Origin: Mycobacterium sp. ITM-2016-00317
Lineage (GTDB): Bacteria; Actinomycetota; Actinomycetes; Mycobacteriales; Mycobacteriaceae
NCBI RefSeq assembly: GCF_002968295.1
Contig: NZ_CP134399.1
Span: forward strand, 1,054,001-1,118,000
DNA: 64,000 bases
Direction of reading: 5' to 3'
The notes under the pieces: generated by a model
The model's input: only the letters and a program-made list of their open reading frames with translations
What the model was told of the DNA's origin: nothing
Databases searched by the model: none
Shown: piece after piece, positions 12,160 through 24,600 of the stretch
How the letters are laid out: each line of letters opens with the position of its first letter
Numbering within the stretch: the stretch's first letter is position 1
Made by a program: the position numbers and the translations under genes

Positions 12160-13364
12160 TCAGAGCTGCCCGTGTCGGGGTGGCCTGATCCCTGACACGG
12201 TGTACCTGCCGATGTGCTGCAGCTTCCACCGCGTCGGATCGTGCAGCGTGTGCGTCCGCGCGTCCCGCCAGTGCCGCGACAGGTTCGCCGACGCCGACGC
12301 GCTCCTGGTACCACCAGCTCGAACAACACGTCGGCCGCCGCCAGCGCCGCCCGCGCCGCGGCCACCTTCGCCACCGCCACCGCAATCGACGCCGCCGCGG
12401 CCGTCTCTTCGGTGAGGTCGGCGCTCGCCGCGTCCACCTGCCGGGCCGCGTCGGCCAGCAACGCCTGCGCGCCGCGCACCGTGACCGTCAGCTCACCGGC
12501 GACGGTGAGCAGCGTCGGATCCTCGGCCGCCGTGGCGACCGCCGCCTCGAAATGGGGACGGGCCCGCGCGATCTGACGCACCCCGGCCGCCAGCGCCCCG
12601 GTGGCGATGCCGACGTCGATCGCGGCGTGCCACAACTGGGCGCGCGCCCCGTAGGTCGTCGGCACCGAGAAGATCGGCGAGAACGGGACCACGTGCTCGG
12701 CGGGCACCGCGACGTCGGTGAGGGTCACGGTGCCCGACGCGGTGGTGCGCTGCCCCATGCCGTCCCAGTCGTCGACGACCTCGACCCCGTCGGCGTCGCG
12801 CCGCACGAACGCCAGCGCCTTGGGCGTCGAGGCTGTCGGGGCGGCGCCGGATCCGTCGGACAGCGAGGCGCGCACGACCACCCAGTCGGCGAACAACGCC
12901 CCGGTGGAGTAGAACTTGCGGCCCGACAGCGTGTAGTCGCCGCCGGCCCGCCGGCTCAGCGTGGTGGTGTCCACGTCGACGGTGTGCGGTCCGCGTTCGG
13001 ACTGCGCGTTGGCCAGCAGCGCCCCGGCCCGCACCTGCTCGTAGAAGTACGCCTGCTGGTCCGCGGTGCCCTGCAGGCGTAGCGCCTCCAGGAACACGAA
13101 GTGCGAGTGCGGGATCTGAGCCAGCGACGGGTCGGCGTGGGCCAGCGACCGGAAAACCTCGGCCAGCACCTCCGCGGGTGCGTCGACCCCGCCCAGATGC
13201 CGCGGCACCGACAGCGCCAGCAGGCCGGATTCCTTGAGCGCTTTGACCTGGTCGTGGGGCAGCAGTCGTTCGGCGTCCCGGACATCGGCCTCGGCCGCGA
13301 AATCCTCGGCCAGCCGTGCCGCGTCGGCCAGCACGCCGTCGAAAGTTGCGGCGTCCAATGTCAC
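12160..13364 (-). pseudogene. SfnB/DszC-like acyl-CoA dehydrogenase-fold monooxygenase, one frameshift
   Basis: This FMNH2-dependent oxidoreductase of the SfnB sulfur-acquisition family has the acyl-CoA dehydrogenase fold (about residues 1-340 intact, with LSGRKFYSTGA typical of the substrate/flavin region). The frame breaks near 12310-12318 after DVLFEL. Adding back one G restores GGTRSASASANLSRHWRDAR and the usual end HIGRYTVSG...RPPRHGQL with a stop at 12160, for a total of about 401 aa. Its GTG start overlaps the stop of the upstream LLM monooxygenase (GTGA). The pair probably desulfonates organosulfur compounds under sulfate limitation. The break may be a sequence error. Confidence 0.8.
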
Positions 13365-14530
13365 CGGGCCGCGCCGATGAACGGAATCGACGCCGCGGCA
13401 GTGCTTTTCACATCCCGGGTGAACAGGCCACGCTCGCGCAAGATCGGCACCACGCCCTCGCCGAACCAGAACAGCTCCTCCAGGTGCGGGTAGCCCGAGA
13501 AGATGAACTCGTCGATCCCCGCCTCGGCGTACTCGGCGATGCGGTCGGCGACCTCGGTGTGGCTGCCCACCAGCGCGGTGCCCGCGCCGCCGCGGACGAG
13601 GCCGACGCCGGCCCACAGGTTCGGCGCGATCTCCAGCGAGCGTGCGTCGTGCCAGCTGCCCTCGGCGCGGTGCGCCTCGTGCAGGGCCAGCATGCGCTTC
13701 TGTCCCTCGGACTCGCTGCGGCCCAGACCCGCCTGCGCGTTGCGCACGGTCTCCTCGTCCAGTGCGCCGATCAGCTTGTCGGCCTGCGTCCAGGCTTCGC
13801 CTGCGGTGTCGCGGGTGATCACGTGCAACCTGATGCCGAACCTGATCTGCCTGCCCTGCTTGGCCGCGAGCCGCCGGATCCACTCGATCTTCTCGGCCAC
13901 CGCAGCAGGCGGCTCACCCCAGGTCAGATATACGTCGGCATGCCGCGCTGCCACCGGGCCGGCCGCGGCCGAGCTGCCGCCGAAGTACAACGGCGGCACC
14001 GGATCCGGCAGCGTCGGAATCGCGGCCTCCTCGATCTGGATGTGCTCGCCCGCGTGCGTCACCGTCTGCCCGTCCCACAGCCGGCGGACCACGTCGAGGA
14101 ACTCGTCGGCGCGCGCGTAGCGGCCGTCCTTGTCGAGGTGGTCCCCGAACGCGCGCTGTTCGTGCGCCTCGCCGCCGACCACCACGTTGAGCAGCAGGCG
14201 CCCGGGTGCGTGCCGGGCGAACGTGGCCGCCATCTGCGCGGACAGCGTCGGGCTGACCAATCCCGGCCGGAACGCCACCAGGAACGCCAGCGACGTCGTC
14301 TCCCTGGCCAGCAGCGCGGCGGTGATGAACGCGTCCTCGCACCACGCGCCGGTCGGGATGAGCGCCCCGGTGAAACCGAACGTCTCGGCAGCGCGCACGA
14401 TCGAGCCGAGGTAGTCGATGGACGCATCCCGGTCACCGCTGGCCGATCCGGCCGGCGTGCCGTGCCCGCCCCCGACGATCAGCCGGCTGTCTCCGTAGGT
14501 CGGGAGAAACCAGTGCAGTTGCAGGCTCAT
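13361..14530 (-). CDS. LLM-class flavin monooxygenase, SsuD/SfnG-like
   Basis: This FMNH2-dependent two-component monooxygenase is 389 aa, the usual length for alkanesulfonate monooxygenase SsuD (about 380). It starts MSLQLHWFLPTYGDSR and has the family blocks GRLLLNVVVGGEAHEQRAFG and PPLYFGGSSAAAGPVAA. It would cleave C-S bonds of alkanesulfonates or sulfones and release sulfite for cysteine synthesis. The ATG at 14530 is chosen over one 33 bases upstream because AGGAG lies nine bases before it. It heads a two-gene operon with the SfnB-like gene. No flavin reductase gene is adjacent. Confidence 0.88.
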   Translation of the reverse strand: MSLQLHWFLPTYGDSRLIVGGGHGTPAGSASGDRDASIDYLGSIVRAAETFGFTGALIPTGAWCEDAFITAALLARETTSLAFLVAFRPGLVSPTLSAQMAATFARHAPGRLLLNVVVGGEAHEQRAFGDHLDKDGRYARADEFLDVVRRLWDGQTVTHAGEHIQIEEAAIPTLPDPVPPLYFGGSSAAAGPVAARHADVYLTWGEPPAAVAEKIEWIRRLAAKQGRQIRFGIRLHVITRDTAGEAWTQADKLIGALDEETVRNAQAGLGRSESEGQKRMLALHEAHRAEGSWHDARSLEIAPNLWAGVGLVRGGAGTALVGSHTEVADRIAEYAEAGIDEFIFSGYPHLEELFWFGEGVVPILRERGLFTRDVKSTAAASIPFIGAAR

Positions 14531-14675
14531 TCGTGCTCCTAAGACGTGTTGCGGGTAATGCATCCCGTGTCGCAGCGCGCGCAGCGCCGGGCACAGGTCA
14601 CCGCGGGATCCTGCCCGCTGCCACGGCGACGTTCACGGGTTTGCGTCACGGTGAACCGAAGGACGGCCGCGCCGG

Positions 14676-17396
14676 TCAGTAGCCGAGGCGGCGCCCGACG
14701 GCCTTGGCGACCTCCACGACCAGGAAGATCAGCACCGAGAAGCCCAGCGCCACCGCCCAGCTCTCCCAGCCGATCGGCGCGGAATGGAACCACGAGTTCA
14801 GTAGCGGCGTGTAGATGAACAGCAGCTGCAGCACCAGCAGCGCCGCGCCCGTCCGCCACACCCACGGGTTGCCCCGCAACGCGGACCTGCGCAGGCTCGA
14901 CCCGGTCAGGAACCGGCAGTTGAACAGATACGCGAACTGGCCCATGGCCAGCATGTTCACCGCGGCGGTCTGGGCCACCGCCTGCGGATAGCCCCCGGTA
15001 CGGCCGAGGAAGAACAGCGCCAGCGCGGCGCCGGCCACCAGCACCGACACCAGAGCGATCATCGACACGTCGGCCAGTCGCACCACCGGCTGCTCGGCCG
15101 GCCGCGGGGGCCGGTTCATCAACCCCTCCTCGGCGTCCTCGAACACCAGCGCCAGCGCCAGCGTCACCCCGGTCACCAGGTTGACCCACAGGATCTGCAC
15201 CGGCTGCAGCGGCAGCGCGAAGCCGAACAGGACCGCGACGAGAATGACCAACGACTGGGAACCGTTGGCGGGCAACAGGAAAAGCACCGACTTGCGGATG
15301 TTGTCGTAGATCCGCCTGCCCTCTTCCACCGCCTTCTCGATCGTGGCGAAGTTGTCGTCGGCCAGCACGATCCCGGCGGCCTCCTTGGTCGCCTCGGTGC
15401 CCTTGATGCCCATCGCCACCCCGATGTCGGCCCGGGTCAGCGCCGGAGCGTCGTTGACACCGTCGCCGGTCATCGCGACGACGTTGCCTTCGGCCTGCAG
15501 CGCGCTGACGATGCGCAGCTTGTGCTCCGGGCTGGTGCGGGCATAGATGTCGACCTCGCCGACCACCTCGCGCAGCCGCGGCTGACTCATCGCCTGCAGG
15601 TCGGACCCGGTCAGCGCGGGCGGGTCCGGCCGGTCGACGATGCCCATCTCCCGGGCGATCGCCCGCGCGGTGCCGACGTGGTCGCCGGTGATCATCTTCA
15701 CCCGGATGCCGGCGCTGTGGCAGTTGGCGATCGCGTCGACCGCCTCGGGGCGGGGCGGATCGACGATCCCGGCCAGGCCGAGGAACTCCAGGCCGGAATC
15801 GACGTCGTCGAACGCGATCTCGTCCCCGGTGCCCGCCGGGCGCCGGGCCGCGGCGAGGACGCGGAGCCCCTGACCGCTGAGCGTGTCCACCCAGCCGTCC
15901 CAGAAGTCGCGGTCCAGCGGTTCGGCCACCCCGGCGCGCAGCTGGGTGGCCGAGCGGTCCAGCAGACGGTCCGGGGCGCCCTTGACGTGCAGCCACCGCG
16001 CGCCGTCGGGCGCCTCGTCGAGGGTGACCATGAACTTGTGCGCCGACTCGAACGGGATCTCGGCGATCCGGTTCATCGGCGCGTCCACCCCCGCTTTGCG
16101 GGCCAGCGCGCGCAGCGCGCCCTCGGTGGGTTCGCCGACCAGCTGCCAGCGGCCGTCGGTCTCGGTGAGCCGGGCGTCGTTGCACAGCGCCATCGTGACG
16201 ACCACCTCGGTCAGGTCCGGGTGGTCGGCCAGCCTCGCGGCGACGCCGTCGAGTTCGAGGTTGCCGTCGGGGGCGTAGCCGGCGCCGGTGACGGCGTAGC
16301 GGTGCCGGGCGGTGACCACGCTGCGCACCGTCATCTCGTTCTGGGTCAGGGTGCCGGTCTTGTCCGAGCAGATCACGGTGACCGATCCGAGTGCCTCGAC
16401 CGCGGGCAGCTTGCGGGTGATCGCGCGGCGGCGCGCCATCTGCTGCACGCCCAGCGCCAGCGTCACCGTGACCACCGCGGGCAGGCCCTCCGGGATGGCC
16501 GCCACCGCGAACCCGATGGCCGCGGAGATCAGCTCCTCGATGGAGAACTGGTAGCGCAGCCGGCCCACCACCAACATCACCGCTGCCATCACCAGGATCA
16601 GCACCGACAGCTGCCTGCCGAACTGCGCCAGTTTGCGGGTCAGCGGGGTGTCGATGGTCTCGACCTCGGTGATCAGCGTCTGGATGCGCCCGATCTCGGT
16701 GGCCGTGCCGGTCGCGGTGACCACCCCGACGCCGGTGCCTGCCGCCACGATGGTCCCGGAATACACCATCGACGTGCGGTCGCCGATTCCGGCGTCGAAG
16801 TCGACGCGGGTGACGTTCTTGGCCGCCGGCACCGACTCACCGGTCAACGCCGATTCCTCCACCTGCAGGTTGTTCACCTCGAGCAGGCGCAGATCAGCCG
16901 GGATGCGGTCTCCGGACCCGATGCGCACCACGTCGCCGGGCACCAGCGTCTCGGCGTCCACGTCGACCCAACGCCCGTCGCGGCGCACCCGGGCCGACAC
17001 CGACAGCATCGCGCGGATGCTGTCGAGCGCCTGCTCCGCCTTGCCCTCCTGCAGATAGCCGACGACGCTGTTGATCACCGCGACCGCGCCGATCACCGCG
17101 GCGTCGATCCAGTCGCCCAGGATGGCCTTCAGGACGGCGGCCGCGATCAGCACGTAGATCAGCACGTTGTTGAACTGCGCCAGGAAGCGTTTCAGCGGCG
17201 AGCGCCGCGGCGGCTCGGGGAGCCGATTGGGACCGGTGGCGGCGAGCCGGGCCGCCGCGTCGGCGGAATCCAGACCCTCCGGTGTGGTGTGCAGGGCGGC
17301 CAGGATGTCGGCGCGGCCGTGGGCGTGGGCCAGTCCGGCGAACTCGGAATCCTCGACGGCCCGCTGGGTCTGTGCTGCCTCTGATCCCCGCGCCAT
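14676..17396 (-). CDS. CtpF-like P-type cation-transporting ATPase (P2A)
   Basis: This 906-aa membrane ATPase has the order of the calcium-pump group: N-terminal cation ATPase domain, actuator motif LTGES (184-188), M4 motif IPEGL (301-305), phosphorylation site [10 protein letters not shown] with D345, hinge [11 protein letters not shown], and six C-terminal helices. The length is nearly that of M. tuberculosis CtpF (905 aa). The ion is probably Ca2+ or another divalent or alkali cation exported from the cell. M6 reads [15 protein letters not shown] and lacks the SERCA-type Asp, so the specificity is uncertain. It stands alone on the minus strand. Confidence 0.9.
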   Translation of the reverse strand: MARGSEAAQTQRAVEDSEFAGLAHAHGRADILAALHTTPEGLDSADAAARLAATGPNRLPEPPRRSPLKRFLAQFNNVLIYVLIAAAVLKAILGDWIDAAVIGAVAVINSVVGYLQEGKAEQALDSIRAMLSVSARVRRDGRWVDVDAETLVPGDVVRIGSGDRIPADLRLLEVNNLQVEESALTGESVPAAKNVTRVDFDAGIGDRTSMVYSGTIVAAGTGVGVVTATGTATEIGRIQTLITEVETIDTPLTRKLAQFGRQLSVLILVMAAVMLVVGRLRYQFSIEELISAAIGFAVAAIPEGLPAVVTVTLALGVQQMARRRAITRKLPAVEALGSVTVICSDKTGTLTQNEMTVRSVVTARHRYAVTGAGYAPDGNLELDGVAARLADHPDLTEVVVTMALCNDARLTETDGRWQLVGEPTEGALRALARKAGVDAPMNRIAEIPFESAHKFMVTLDEAPDGARWLHVKGAPDRLLDRSATQLRAGVAEPLDRDFWDGWVDTLSGQGLRVLAAARRPAGTGDEIAFDDVDSGLEFLGLAGIVDPPRPEAVDAIANCHSAGIRVKMITGDHVGTARAIAREMGIVDRPDPPALTGSDLQAMSQPRLREVVGEVDIYARTSPEHKLRIVSALQAEGNVVAMTGDGVNDAPALTRADIGVAMGIKGTEATKEAAGIVLADDNFATIEKAVEEGRRIYDNIRKSVLFLLPANGSQSLVILVAVLFGFALPLQPVQILWVNLVTGVTLALALVFEDAEEGLMNRPPRPAEQPVVRLADVSMIALVSVLVAGAALALFFLGRTGGYPQAVAQTAAVNMLAMGQFAYLFNCRFLTGSSLRRSALRGNPWVWRTGAALLVLQLLFIYTPLLNSWFHSAPIGWESWAVALGFSVLIFLVVEVAKAVGRRLGY

Positions 17397-17438
17397 CCCA
17401 CGATGCTGTCTGCTCGGAGGTGGCCGTGCAACCGTCGT

Positions 17439-19828
17439 CTAGATCATGTCCCTGCGGGTGAGCCAGCGCATGATCGGCCAGCCGATGAACACCGGTAGCC
17501 AGCACGTCAGAATCCGGTAGAGCAGCACCGCGGGCACCGCGACGCCGGCAGGCACCCCGAAGGCGGCCAGCCCGCCGATCAGTGCGGCCTCGACCGCGCC
17601 GACGCCGCCGGGGGTGGGGGCCGCCGACGCCAGCGTCCCGCCGATCATCGTGACGATCGTGACGGTGACGAAGCTGGCGTCACCGCCGAACGCCTCGATG
17701 CTCGCCCACAGCGCCAGCGCGCCGCCGAGTGTGGTTGCCGCGCAACCGATCACGATCAGCGCCAGCCGGCGGGTTCGCGGGCCAGCGCCACCAGGTCGTT
17801 GACCACCTCCTGCAGCCGCGGCCGCACCGCGGTGGCGAGCCAGTGCCGCAGCTTGGGCACGAACAGGAAGATCCCGACCGCGCCGAGCGCGGCACCGGCG
17901 ATCAGATACAGCACCGTCGCGCCCGGCACGAACCGCGACAGGTCCGCCGAGACGCCCACCAGTGTGCTGAAGAAGATCAGCAGCGTGATGTGGGTGATCA
18001 CCTGGACCGACTGCTGCAGCGCCACCGCCGTGGTGGCCCGCAGCGCGCCCAGTCCGCCCTTCTGCAGGAACCGGGTGCTCAGCGCGAGCCCGCCCACCCC
18101 GGCGGGCGTCGTCGTCGCGGCGAACGTGTTGGCCACCTGCATGATGGTCAGGTTGCGGAAACTGACCAGCCGGTCGGCGCACGCCCACAGCGCTGCCGCC
18201 GCACCCAGGTACTTCAGCGCCGAGACCCCCAACCCGGCCAGCGCCCACCACCAGTTGGCCGACCGCAGCTCGGCGAAGAACACCGGCACCGAGCTGATGA
18301 ACGGGTACGCGACGTAGACCAGCGCGACCAGCAGCACCATCTGGATCAGCTGGTTGCGGGTGAACCGGGTGATCGTCGCGGTCTTGATCTGCTCGGCGCC
18401 GGTCTGGTTCTTCACCTCGTCGCGGACCGCCGACATCACCGTGCCCGCTTCGGGCACCGACTGCCGCACGCGTTTGGGCAGCGCGGTCTTGGTCAGCCGC
18501 CGCGACGCCGCGAGCACCTGCTCGAAGCCGAACACGGTGATCGCCGCGGCGACGGCCTTGTCGACGCCGTACAGATGCGAGGTGGTCAGCAGCAGCTGCG
18601 CGATGTCGGTGTGCAGGTGCGCGTCCGACGCGCCGTACTCGGCGTGGGTGAAGCCGCCGAACTGTGGGGTGCCGTCGACCACCGTGATCGACTTGCAGCG
18701 CAGGTCTCCGTGCGAGATCTGCTGGCTGTGCAGCACGCCCAGCGAGTCCCACACGCGGGCGACCGGGGTGGCGCCGGCGCAGTCCTCGAGCGGGGTGCCC
18801 CGGGCCGGCTTGTGCGCGTACACCGTCCAGCCGCGTTCCAGTGTCGCCACCGCGATCGGGGAGGTGTTGGCCATCCCGAGGTTGCCGATGGCCAGCGCCA
18901 TCAGCGCACGGTGTTCGACCGCGCGGCGCATCGAGGTCTGCAGCGGCGCGGTCTCGCTGTCGCGCAGCCGCAGCTTGCCCCAGAACTGGCGCAGGAAGCC
19001 GCCGCCGCGTTGGTGCGGGCCGTACAGCTCGACGATCGCGGTCCCCGGTTCGGCGTCGGCGCCGGTCGCCGCCTCGGTCGCGTCGAGCACCAGCGGACCC
19101 TGCCCGGCCGGGCGCACCACCTTCAGCGTCGTGGCCGGGAAACCGCGGCGGGCCATCGCGCGGACCGCCCCGTCCAGCGGCACCTCGAGCGCGGGTGTCC
19201 CGACCACCAGCACCACCAGCGCGCCGACGAACCACCCGACCGCCAGGCCGAGCAGCGAGCGGGCCGGGACGACGGCGCTGACCACCAGATGGATCGGGAC
19301 GAACGCCAGCAGCAGTGCCCACCACCAGCGCCGCCACCGGCCGGGCAGCCACGGCCCCGAGACCGTCAGCACCGCGGCCAGCATCGCGATCCAGCGCGGG
19401 TCGTCGAGGAACTGCGACAGCACGGTGTCGAGGCGTTCGCTGAGGTCCAGATGCCACCGCGGGGCCGCGATGCCGTTGCCGGTGATCGACAGCGCCAGGA
19501 TCGCGATGAGCCCCGCCGCGGCATACGCGCCGAGCAGCTTCCACTGCCTCGACACGATCAGCCCGATCAGGATGATGAACGGCAACGCCAGGATCGTGAC
19601 GCCGTAGATCAGATAGACGGTGTTGGACTGTGCGGGGCTGAGCACGCCGACGATCTCGGAGATCGACCGCTCCAGCGCCTCCCACTCATATCGGGTGATC
19701 AGCGAGCTGGTGACCACCACGACGAGGAACACCCCCGACACCGCCAACCGCACGATGTCGTTGGTCCGGCGGGTCAACGGTTGCAGAAGGCTGCCCGAGA
19801 CAGCGACGTCCCGCCCGTCAACTCGCAT
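17439..19828 (-). pseudogene. YbhN/lysylphosphatidylglycerol synthase-type flippase with kinase-like domain, one frameshift
   Basis: Two frames encode one protein of about 796 aa. Residues about 1-220 hold several transmembrane helices, then comes a kinase-like region with HGDLRCKSITV, a phosphotransferase-style catalytic loop. The C-terminal half is a polytopic domain of the YbhN/UPF0104 flippase family with TTTPAGVGGLALSTRF and SAAPTPGGVGAVEAAL. The frames switch near 17761-17775, after LVALAREPA, where one missing base in a CCGCCGG run restores RRLALIVIGCAATTLG. A role in moving a lipid-linked precursor across the membrane is inferred from the family. The break may be a sequence error. Confidence 0.8.
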
Positions 19829-19943
19829 ATGTCAACGATCTCTTCCGGTTGGCTCCGAGCCCTGATCGGCTCACCGACAAAATAGCGACTCTTCGGTGAC
19901 GATCGGTACCTGCGCGGCGGCGGGTTCAGCACACCGTCACCTG

Positions 19944-20002
19944 CCGAGATTGCATCTGCGTCGCGAAAAGTCGAGAACAGGCCGCGTGGAATGCGATTTC
20001 GG
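19944..20002. repeat. 59-bp inverted-repeat element, copy 2
   Basis: This copy has the same length and orientation as that at 1469-1527. The ends CCGAGATTGC and GCGTGGAATGCGATTTCGG are almost identical to the first copy, while the centre differs. The arms pair over 12 positions, two of them wobbles. It begins 18 bases past the recD stop codon, inside the recD-flippase gap. Confidence 0.75.
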
Positions 20003-20020
20003 CGGGGGTCTGGTCGGCGG

Positions 20021-21676
20021 TCAGGGGCGGGTGCGCAGGCGCTGGGCCAGGCCCGAGGCGCGGGTGGCGCGCCGGCCGATCGCCGCGCGCACGGCGTCCT
20101 CGGTCCCGACCACCTGCACGCGCTTCTTGGCGCGGGTGACCGCGGTGTAGAACAGCTCGCGGGTCAGCAGCCGCGAATCCGGCGGCGGCAACAGCACGGT
20201 GACCTCGTCGGCCTGGCTGCCCTGGCTCTTGTGGATGGTCATCGCGAACATCGTGTCGACCTCGCCGAGCCGGCCGGGCGCGAACCGCTGCGCGCCGACG
20301 TGGGCGCGCAGCCCGTCCGGGGAGGCCACCACCACGCCCGTGTCGCCGTTGTACACGCCCAGCCCGTAGTCGTTGGCGGTCACCAGCAGCGGCCGCCCCG
20401 GATACCACTGCGCCCACACCGGCTGGCCCGTCGCCTCGGCCAGCCAGCGCTCGACCTGACGGTTCCAGTGCGCCACCCCGAACGGCCCGCGCCGGTGCGC
20501 GCACAGCAGCCGGTGACCGTCCAGCACGTCCAGTGCGGCGGGCCCGTCGCCCAGCAGCGCGGCCCGGCGCAGCGCCTCGGCCCGCGCGGTCAGCGGCGCG
20601 CGCAGCACGGCGGACGGATCGCCGGTGTCCAGCCACCCGACCGCGTCCCCGCCGGCCCCGAGCAACTGCACCGCGGCGTCGGCGTCCCCGGCGCGGATCG
20701 CCTGGGCCAGCGCGCCGATCGCCGCGCCGTAGCGGTGCGGGGTGGTGAGCTCGACGACCCCCGCGTCGCCCAGGCCCTCCACCAGGTCGGCCAGCACGGC
20801 GCCGGCGTCGACCGAGGCCAGCTGGTCGGGATCACCGACGAACAGCAGCCGCGCATCGGGGCGCACCGCCTCCAGCAGCCGGGCCATCATCGTCAGCGAC
20901 ACCATCGAGGTCTCGTCGACGACGATCACGTCGTGCGGCAGACGGTTGTCGCGGTGATGACGGAACCGCGACGACGTCCCCGGCCTGCTGCCCAGCAGCC
21001 GGTGCAGCGTGGTGGCCCGCAGCCCCGCCAGCCGGGTCCGGTCGACCGGGTCGAGTCGGCCCACCTCGTCGGCGACCGCGTCCTGCAACCGGGCGGCCGC
21101 CTTGCCGGTGGGTGCGGCCAGCGCCATCCGCGGCGGCGCGCCGCCCGCGATCTCGGCCTGCTCGGCGATCGCGGCCAGCAGCCGCGCCACGGTCGTGGTC
21201 TTGCCGGTGCCGGGCCCGCCGGTGAGCACCGTCAGTGACTGCCGCAGAGCGACTTCCGCCGCGTCGCGCTGCTCCTCCCAGCCGTCGGGGAACAGCCGCC
21301 CGACCCCCGGGACCGGATGGCGCGGCGGCGCGGCCAGCAGGGCCAGCACGTCGTCGCACACCTGCTGTTCCTCCCGCCAGTAGCGGTCGAGATAGAGCAG
21401 GTCACCGTGCAGGCGCAGCACCTGCTCCTCGGCCAGCGGGCTGGCCCGCACCGCCGCCGACCACTGCTCCGGCGACGGCCATGGCAGCTCCGGCATGCCG
21501 GCCGTGGCGGCGACGGTGGAGAGGTCGACGCACACCGACCCGCCGCGCAGCGCGCGCACCGCGAACGCGACGGCCAGCGCCACCCGGTGGTCGTCGTCTT
21601 TCCCCAGTGCGGTCAACCGTTGTGCCACATGCAGATCCGCGGGCTCGAACAGCTCGGCGAACGCGTCGATGCTCAT
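20021..21676 (-). CDS. recD: Exodeoxyribonuclease V subunit RecD
   Basis: RecD is the 5'-3' helicase subunit of RecBCD. The 551 aa carry Walker A GGPGTGKT (153-160), Walker B VIVVDETSM, and the C-terminal helicase motif MTIHKSQGSQADEV with the TAVTRAKKRV block. The ATG overlaps the recB stop (ATGA). The gene order recC-recB-recD is that of M. tuberculosis Rv0631c-Rv0629c. In mycobacteria RecBCD acts mainly in single-strand annealing, while AdnAB does most end resection. Confidence 0.95.
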   Translation of the reverse strand: MSIDAFAELFEPADLHVAQRLTALGKDDDHRVALAVAFAVRALRGGSVCVDLSTVAATAGMPELPWPSPEQWSAAVRASPLAEEQVLRLHGDLLYLDRYWREEQQVCDDVLALLAAPPRHPVPGVGRLFPDGWEEQRDAAEVALRQSLTVLTGGPGTGKTTTVARLLAAIAEQAEIAGGAPPRMALAAPTGKAAARLQDAVADEVGRLDPVDRTRLAGLRATTLHRLLGSRPGTSSRFRHHRDNRLPHDVIVVDETSMVSLTMMARLLEAVRPDARLLFVGDPDQLASVDAGAVLADLVEGLGDAGVVELTTPHRYGAAIGALAQAIRAGDADAAVQLLGAGGDAVGWLDTGDPSAVLRAPLTARAEALRRAALLGDGPAALDVLDGHRLLCAHRRGPFGVAHWNRQVERWLAEATGQPVWAQWYPGRPLLVTANDYGLGVYNGDTGVVVASPDGLRAHVGAQRFAPGRLGEVDTMFAMTIHKSQGSQADEVTVLLPPPDSRLLTRELFYTAVTRAKKRVQVVGTEDAVRAAIGRRATRASGLAQRLRTRP

Positions 21677-24600
21677 GCCGCCGCACCCGCGTCCAGCAGG
21701 TCCGACAGCGCCTCGATCAGCGCGGCCGGGGGCTGCCAGCTGAAGACGCCCGCGGGATGGCCGTCGATCACCGGGGTGTCCGGGCCGCACATGCCGCGCA
21801 CGAACAGGTACAGCACGCCGCCCAGATGCTCGCCGGGCTGGTAGCCGGGTTGCCGCCAGCGCAGAAACCTGTGCAGCACAACGCAATACAGCAGCGCCTG
21901 GAGCGGATAGTCCGAATGCAGCATCGCCTCGGTCAGCCGGGCCGGGGTGTAGTCGGCGGCCGTCAGCGGGCGGGCCGGATCGCCGAGCCAGTTGGTCTTG
22001 TAGTCGACGACCAGGTACCGGCCGCCGACCCGCAGCACCGCGTCCAGCGAGCCGTTGAGGTAGCCCTTCAGCGACTGCCCGGCCAGCGCGCTGCCGGTCA
22101 GCCGTTCGGCGTAGCGGGCCAGCGGGTCGTGTGCGGGCAGATGCCGGGCCAGCAGCCGGCCGACATCGGCCAGCGAGATCGGCGGCGCGTCGGCCCGCCG
22201 GTCGCCGCCGGCCAGCGGAAACTCGAACTCCATCTCCCGCAACCGGTCCCGCAGCCCGATGTCGCGCAGCGTCACGCCGGGGGCCAGCGGTCCCAGCGGA
22301 GTGTCGTGCATCGGCACCAGCGCGGCCGCCAACTCGGCCGGCGGCACGTCGACCGGCCACCACACCGAATGCTCGGCGATCGCCGTCTCCAGTTCGGCGG
22401 CCAGGTCGGCGGCGAACGGGTCGGCGGTCTCCAGCACCGCGTGCACCAGCGTGCCGAACTTGGCGCCCATCGGCAGGTCGGCCATCGGGGACGGCACCTG
22501 CTCGCCGGCCGCGGGGGACTCGTGGACCGGGACCTCGCCGGCCTCGTCGTCCAGCTCGACGACCTCCGGTTCGCTGCTCACCCCGCCGCTCTCGTCGGAT
22601 TCGGCGGCGCGGATGAGGCCCGAGTACGACGTCCGCCGCCACGACGTGTCGATGCGCCGGTGGAAGTGCCGGACGTCCAGATCCTCGGGCGGAGCGGGCA
22701 GTTCGACCGCACGTGGCGGGGCGATGACCGACTCCTCGAGGGCGGGGCCGCCCGCGTCGGACCACGCGCGCAGCAGCGCCATCGCGTCGGCGTCGTCGAT
22801 CCGGGGCGGGTCACAGCGATCCGGCACCACGTCCTGGCCGGGGCGGCGCCCGCGCAGCAGCCGGGACAGTCCGCCGTTGGGTTCGTCGTTGGACGGCGCC
22901 CACCACGCGACCACCTGGGACTGTGCGCGCGTCAACGCGACATAGGTGAGCCGGACGTCGTCGCCGGCGGCCTCGCGCCGGCCCTGCGCCTGGGCGGCGG
23001 CGTGATCGGGGCTGAGCTCGCCGCCGATGTGCAGGCAGCGGACGTCCCCGTCGTGGAACGTCACCACGTCGCGGGTCTGGATGTTGCGGTTGAACGCGAA
23101 CGGCAGGTACACCACCGGGAACTGCAGTCCCTTGCTCACCCACACCGTCATGATCTGCACCGCCGCCGCGTCGCTGTCGAGCCGGCGGTTGCGTTCGACC
23201 GCACCGTTGCGTTCCTCGCGCTGGGTGCGCAGCCAGTCCCGCAGCGCGGGCAGGCCGAAGTGCTCGCGGTGGGCGGTGGCGTGCAGGATCTGGGTCAGGT
23301 GCGCCAGGTCGGTCATGTGCCGCTCGCCGTCCACCCAGGACAGCACCCGCTCACCCATACCGCCCAGCTGCGCGGCCTCGAACACCGCCGCCACGCCGCG
23401 GTCCCGTGCGAAATCGGCCCACTGACGCAGAGTCTCGGCGATCCGGTCGGTCAGCGTGTCGTCGTGCGCGGCCAGCGTCTCGGCGGTCTCGCCGAAGAAC
23501 ATCGTGGTGGCCGCGGCGCGCACCAGGCCGGACCGGTGCGGCTGGTCGAACGCCTCCAGCAGGCACAGCCAGTCGTCGGCGGCGGGGGAGGAGAACACAT
23601 CGGAGTCCCCGGTGTAGACCGCCGGGATACCTGCGGTGGTGAGTGCGTCGAAACAGGCGTGGCCGTCGCGGTGGCTCTCCACGATCACCGCGACGTCGCC
23701 GGGCTGCAGCGGCCGGTCGCAGAACGTCGCCCCGCCGGCGAGCAGCGACGAGACGTCGGCGGCGAGGTCCGTCGGGATGTGCCTGCGCAGCCTGTCGATC
23801 GGGATGGGCTTGTCGGGGCGGGTGCCGAACTGGTCCCGGCGGACCACCCGGAGCCGGAACGGCGCGTTGTGCGGCGCGCCCTGCAACCGGTGCGTGCGGT
23901 GGTGGGCCTCGACCGGGTGCACCACGATGCGCGGGTCGCCGAGCCGGGCACCGCGCATCACCGCCTGCAGGCTGTCGACCAGCGGACCGTCGCTGCGGTA
24001 GTTGGTGGCCAGCGTCTTCTGCTCACCGGCGGTCGACGCGGCGTGCAGGTAGGTGACGATGTCGCCGCCGCGGAACGCATAGATCGCCTGCTTCGGGTCG
24101 CCGATCAGGATCACCGTGCAGTGCCCGCTGAACGCGCGGTCGATCACCTGCCACTGCACCGGGTCGGTGTCCTGGAACTCGTCGACCATCACGATCGACC
24201 AGCGCTGCCGCATCCGCGCCCTGGCCGCCGAGTCCGGCGACTCCAGCGCGTCGGCCAACCGGGACAGCAGGTCGTCGTAGTGCAGGATGCCGAGCCGGCG
24301 CTTGCGGGTCTCCAGCTCGGCGCACACCGCCTGGGCGAACTGCACCCGCACATGCGGGTCGAAGCCGGGAGCGGGGTCGGCGGGCCGTAACTCGGTGTGC
24401 GCGTTGCGCACCACCTCGCGGGCCAGGTTCAGCGCGGCGTCGTAGGTCAGCAGCGGCTCGTCGCGCTGCTGGCCGAAATGGGCGAGGTACAGGTCGTCGA
24501 CGATCTCGGTCACCAGGTCGTCGAGGCTGTCGACCAGCTCGACCCCGGAGTCGGTGTCCCCGGCCACGCCGAGCGAGCGCAACACCAGCTGACAGAACTG

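Noticed and set aside
14631..14656. GTTCAC-N14-GTGAAC inverted repeat upstream of the LLM monooxygenase
   Set aside because: The arms are six bases with a long spacer, a level expected by chance; no regulator is linked.
17729..24390. Very long plus-strand frames opposite the flippase and recB/recD genes
   Set aside because: They are Arg/Gly/Pro-rich antisense shadows, while the minus-strand frames show clear helicase and transporter motifs.
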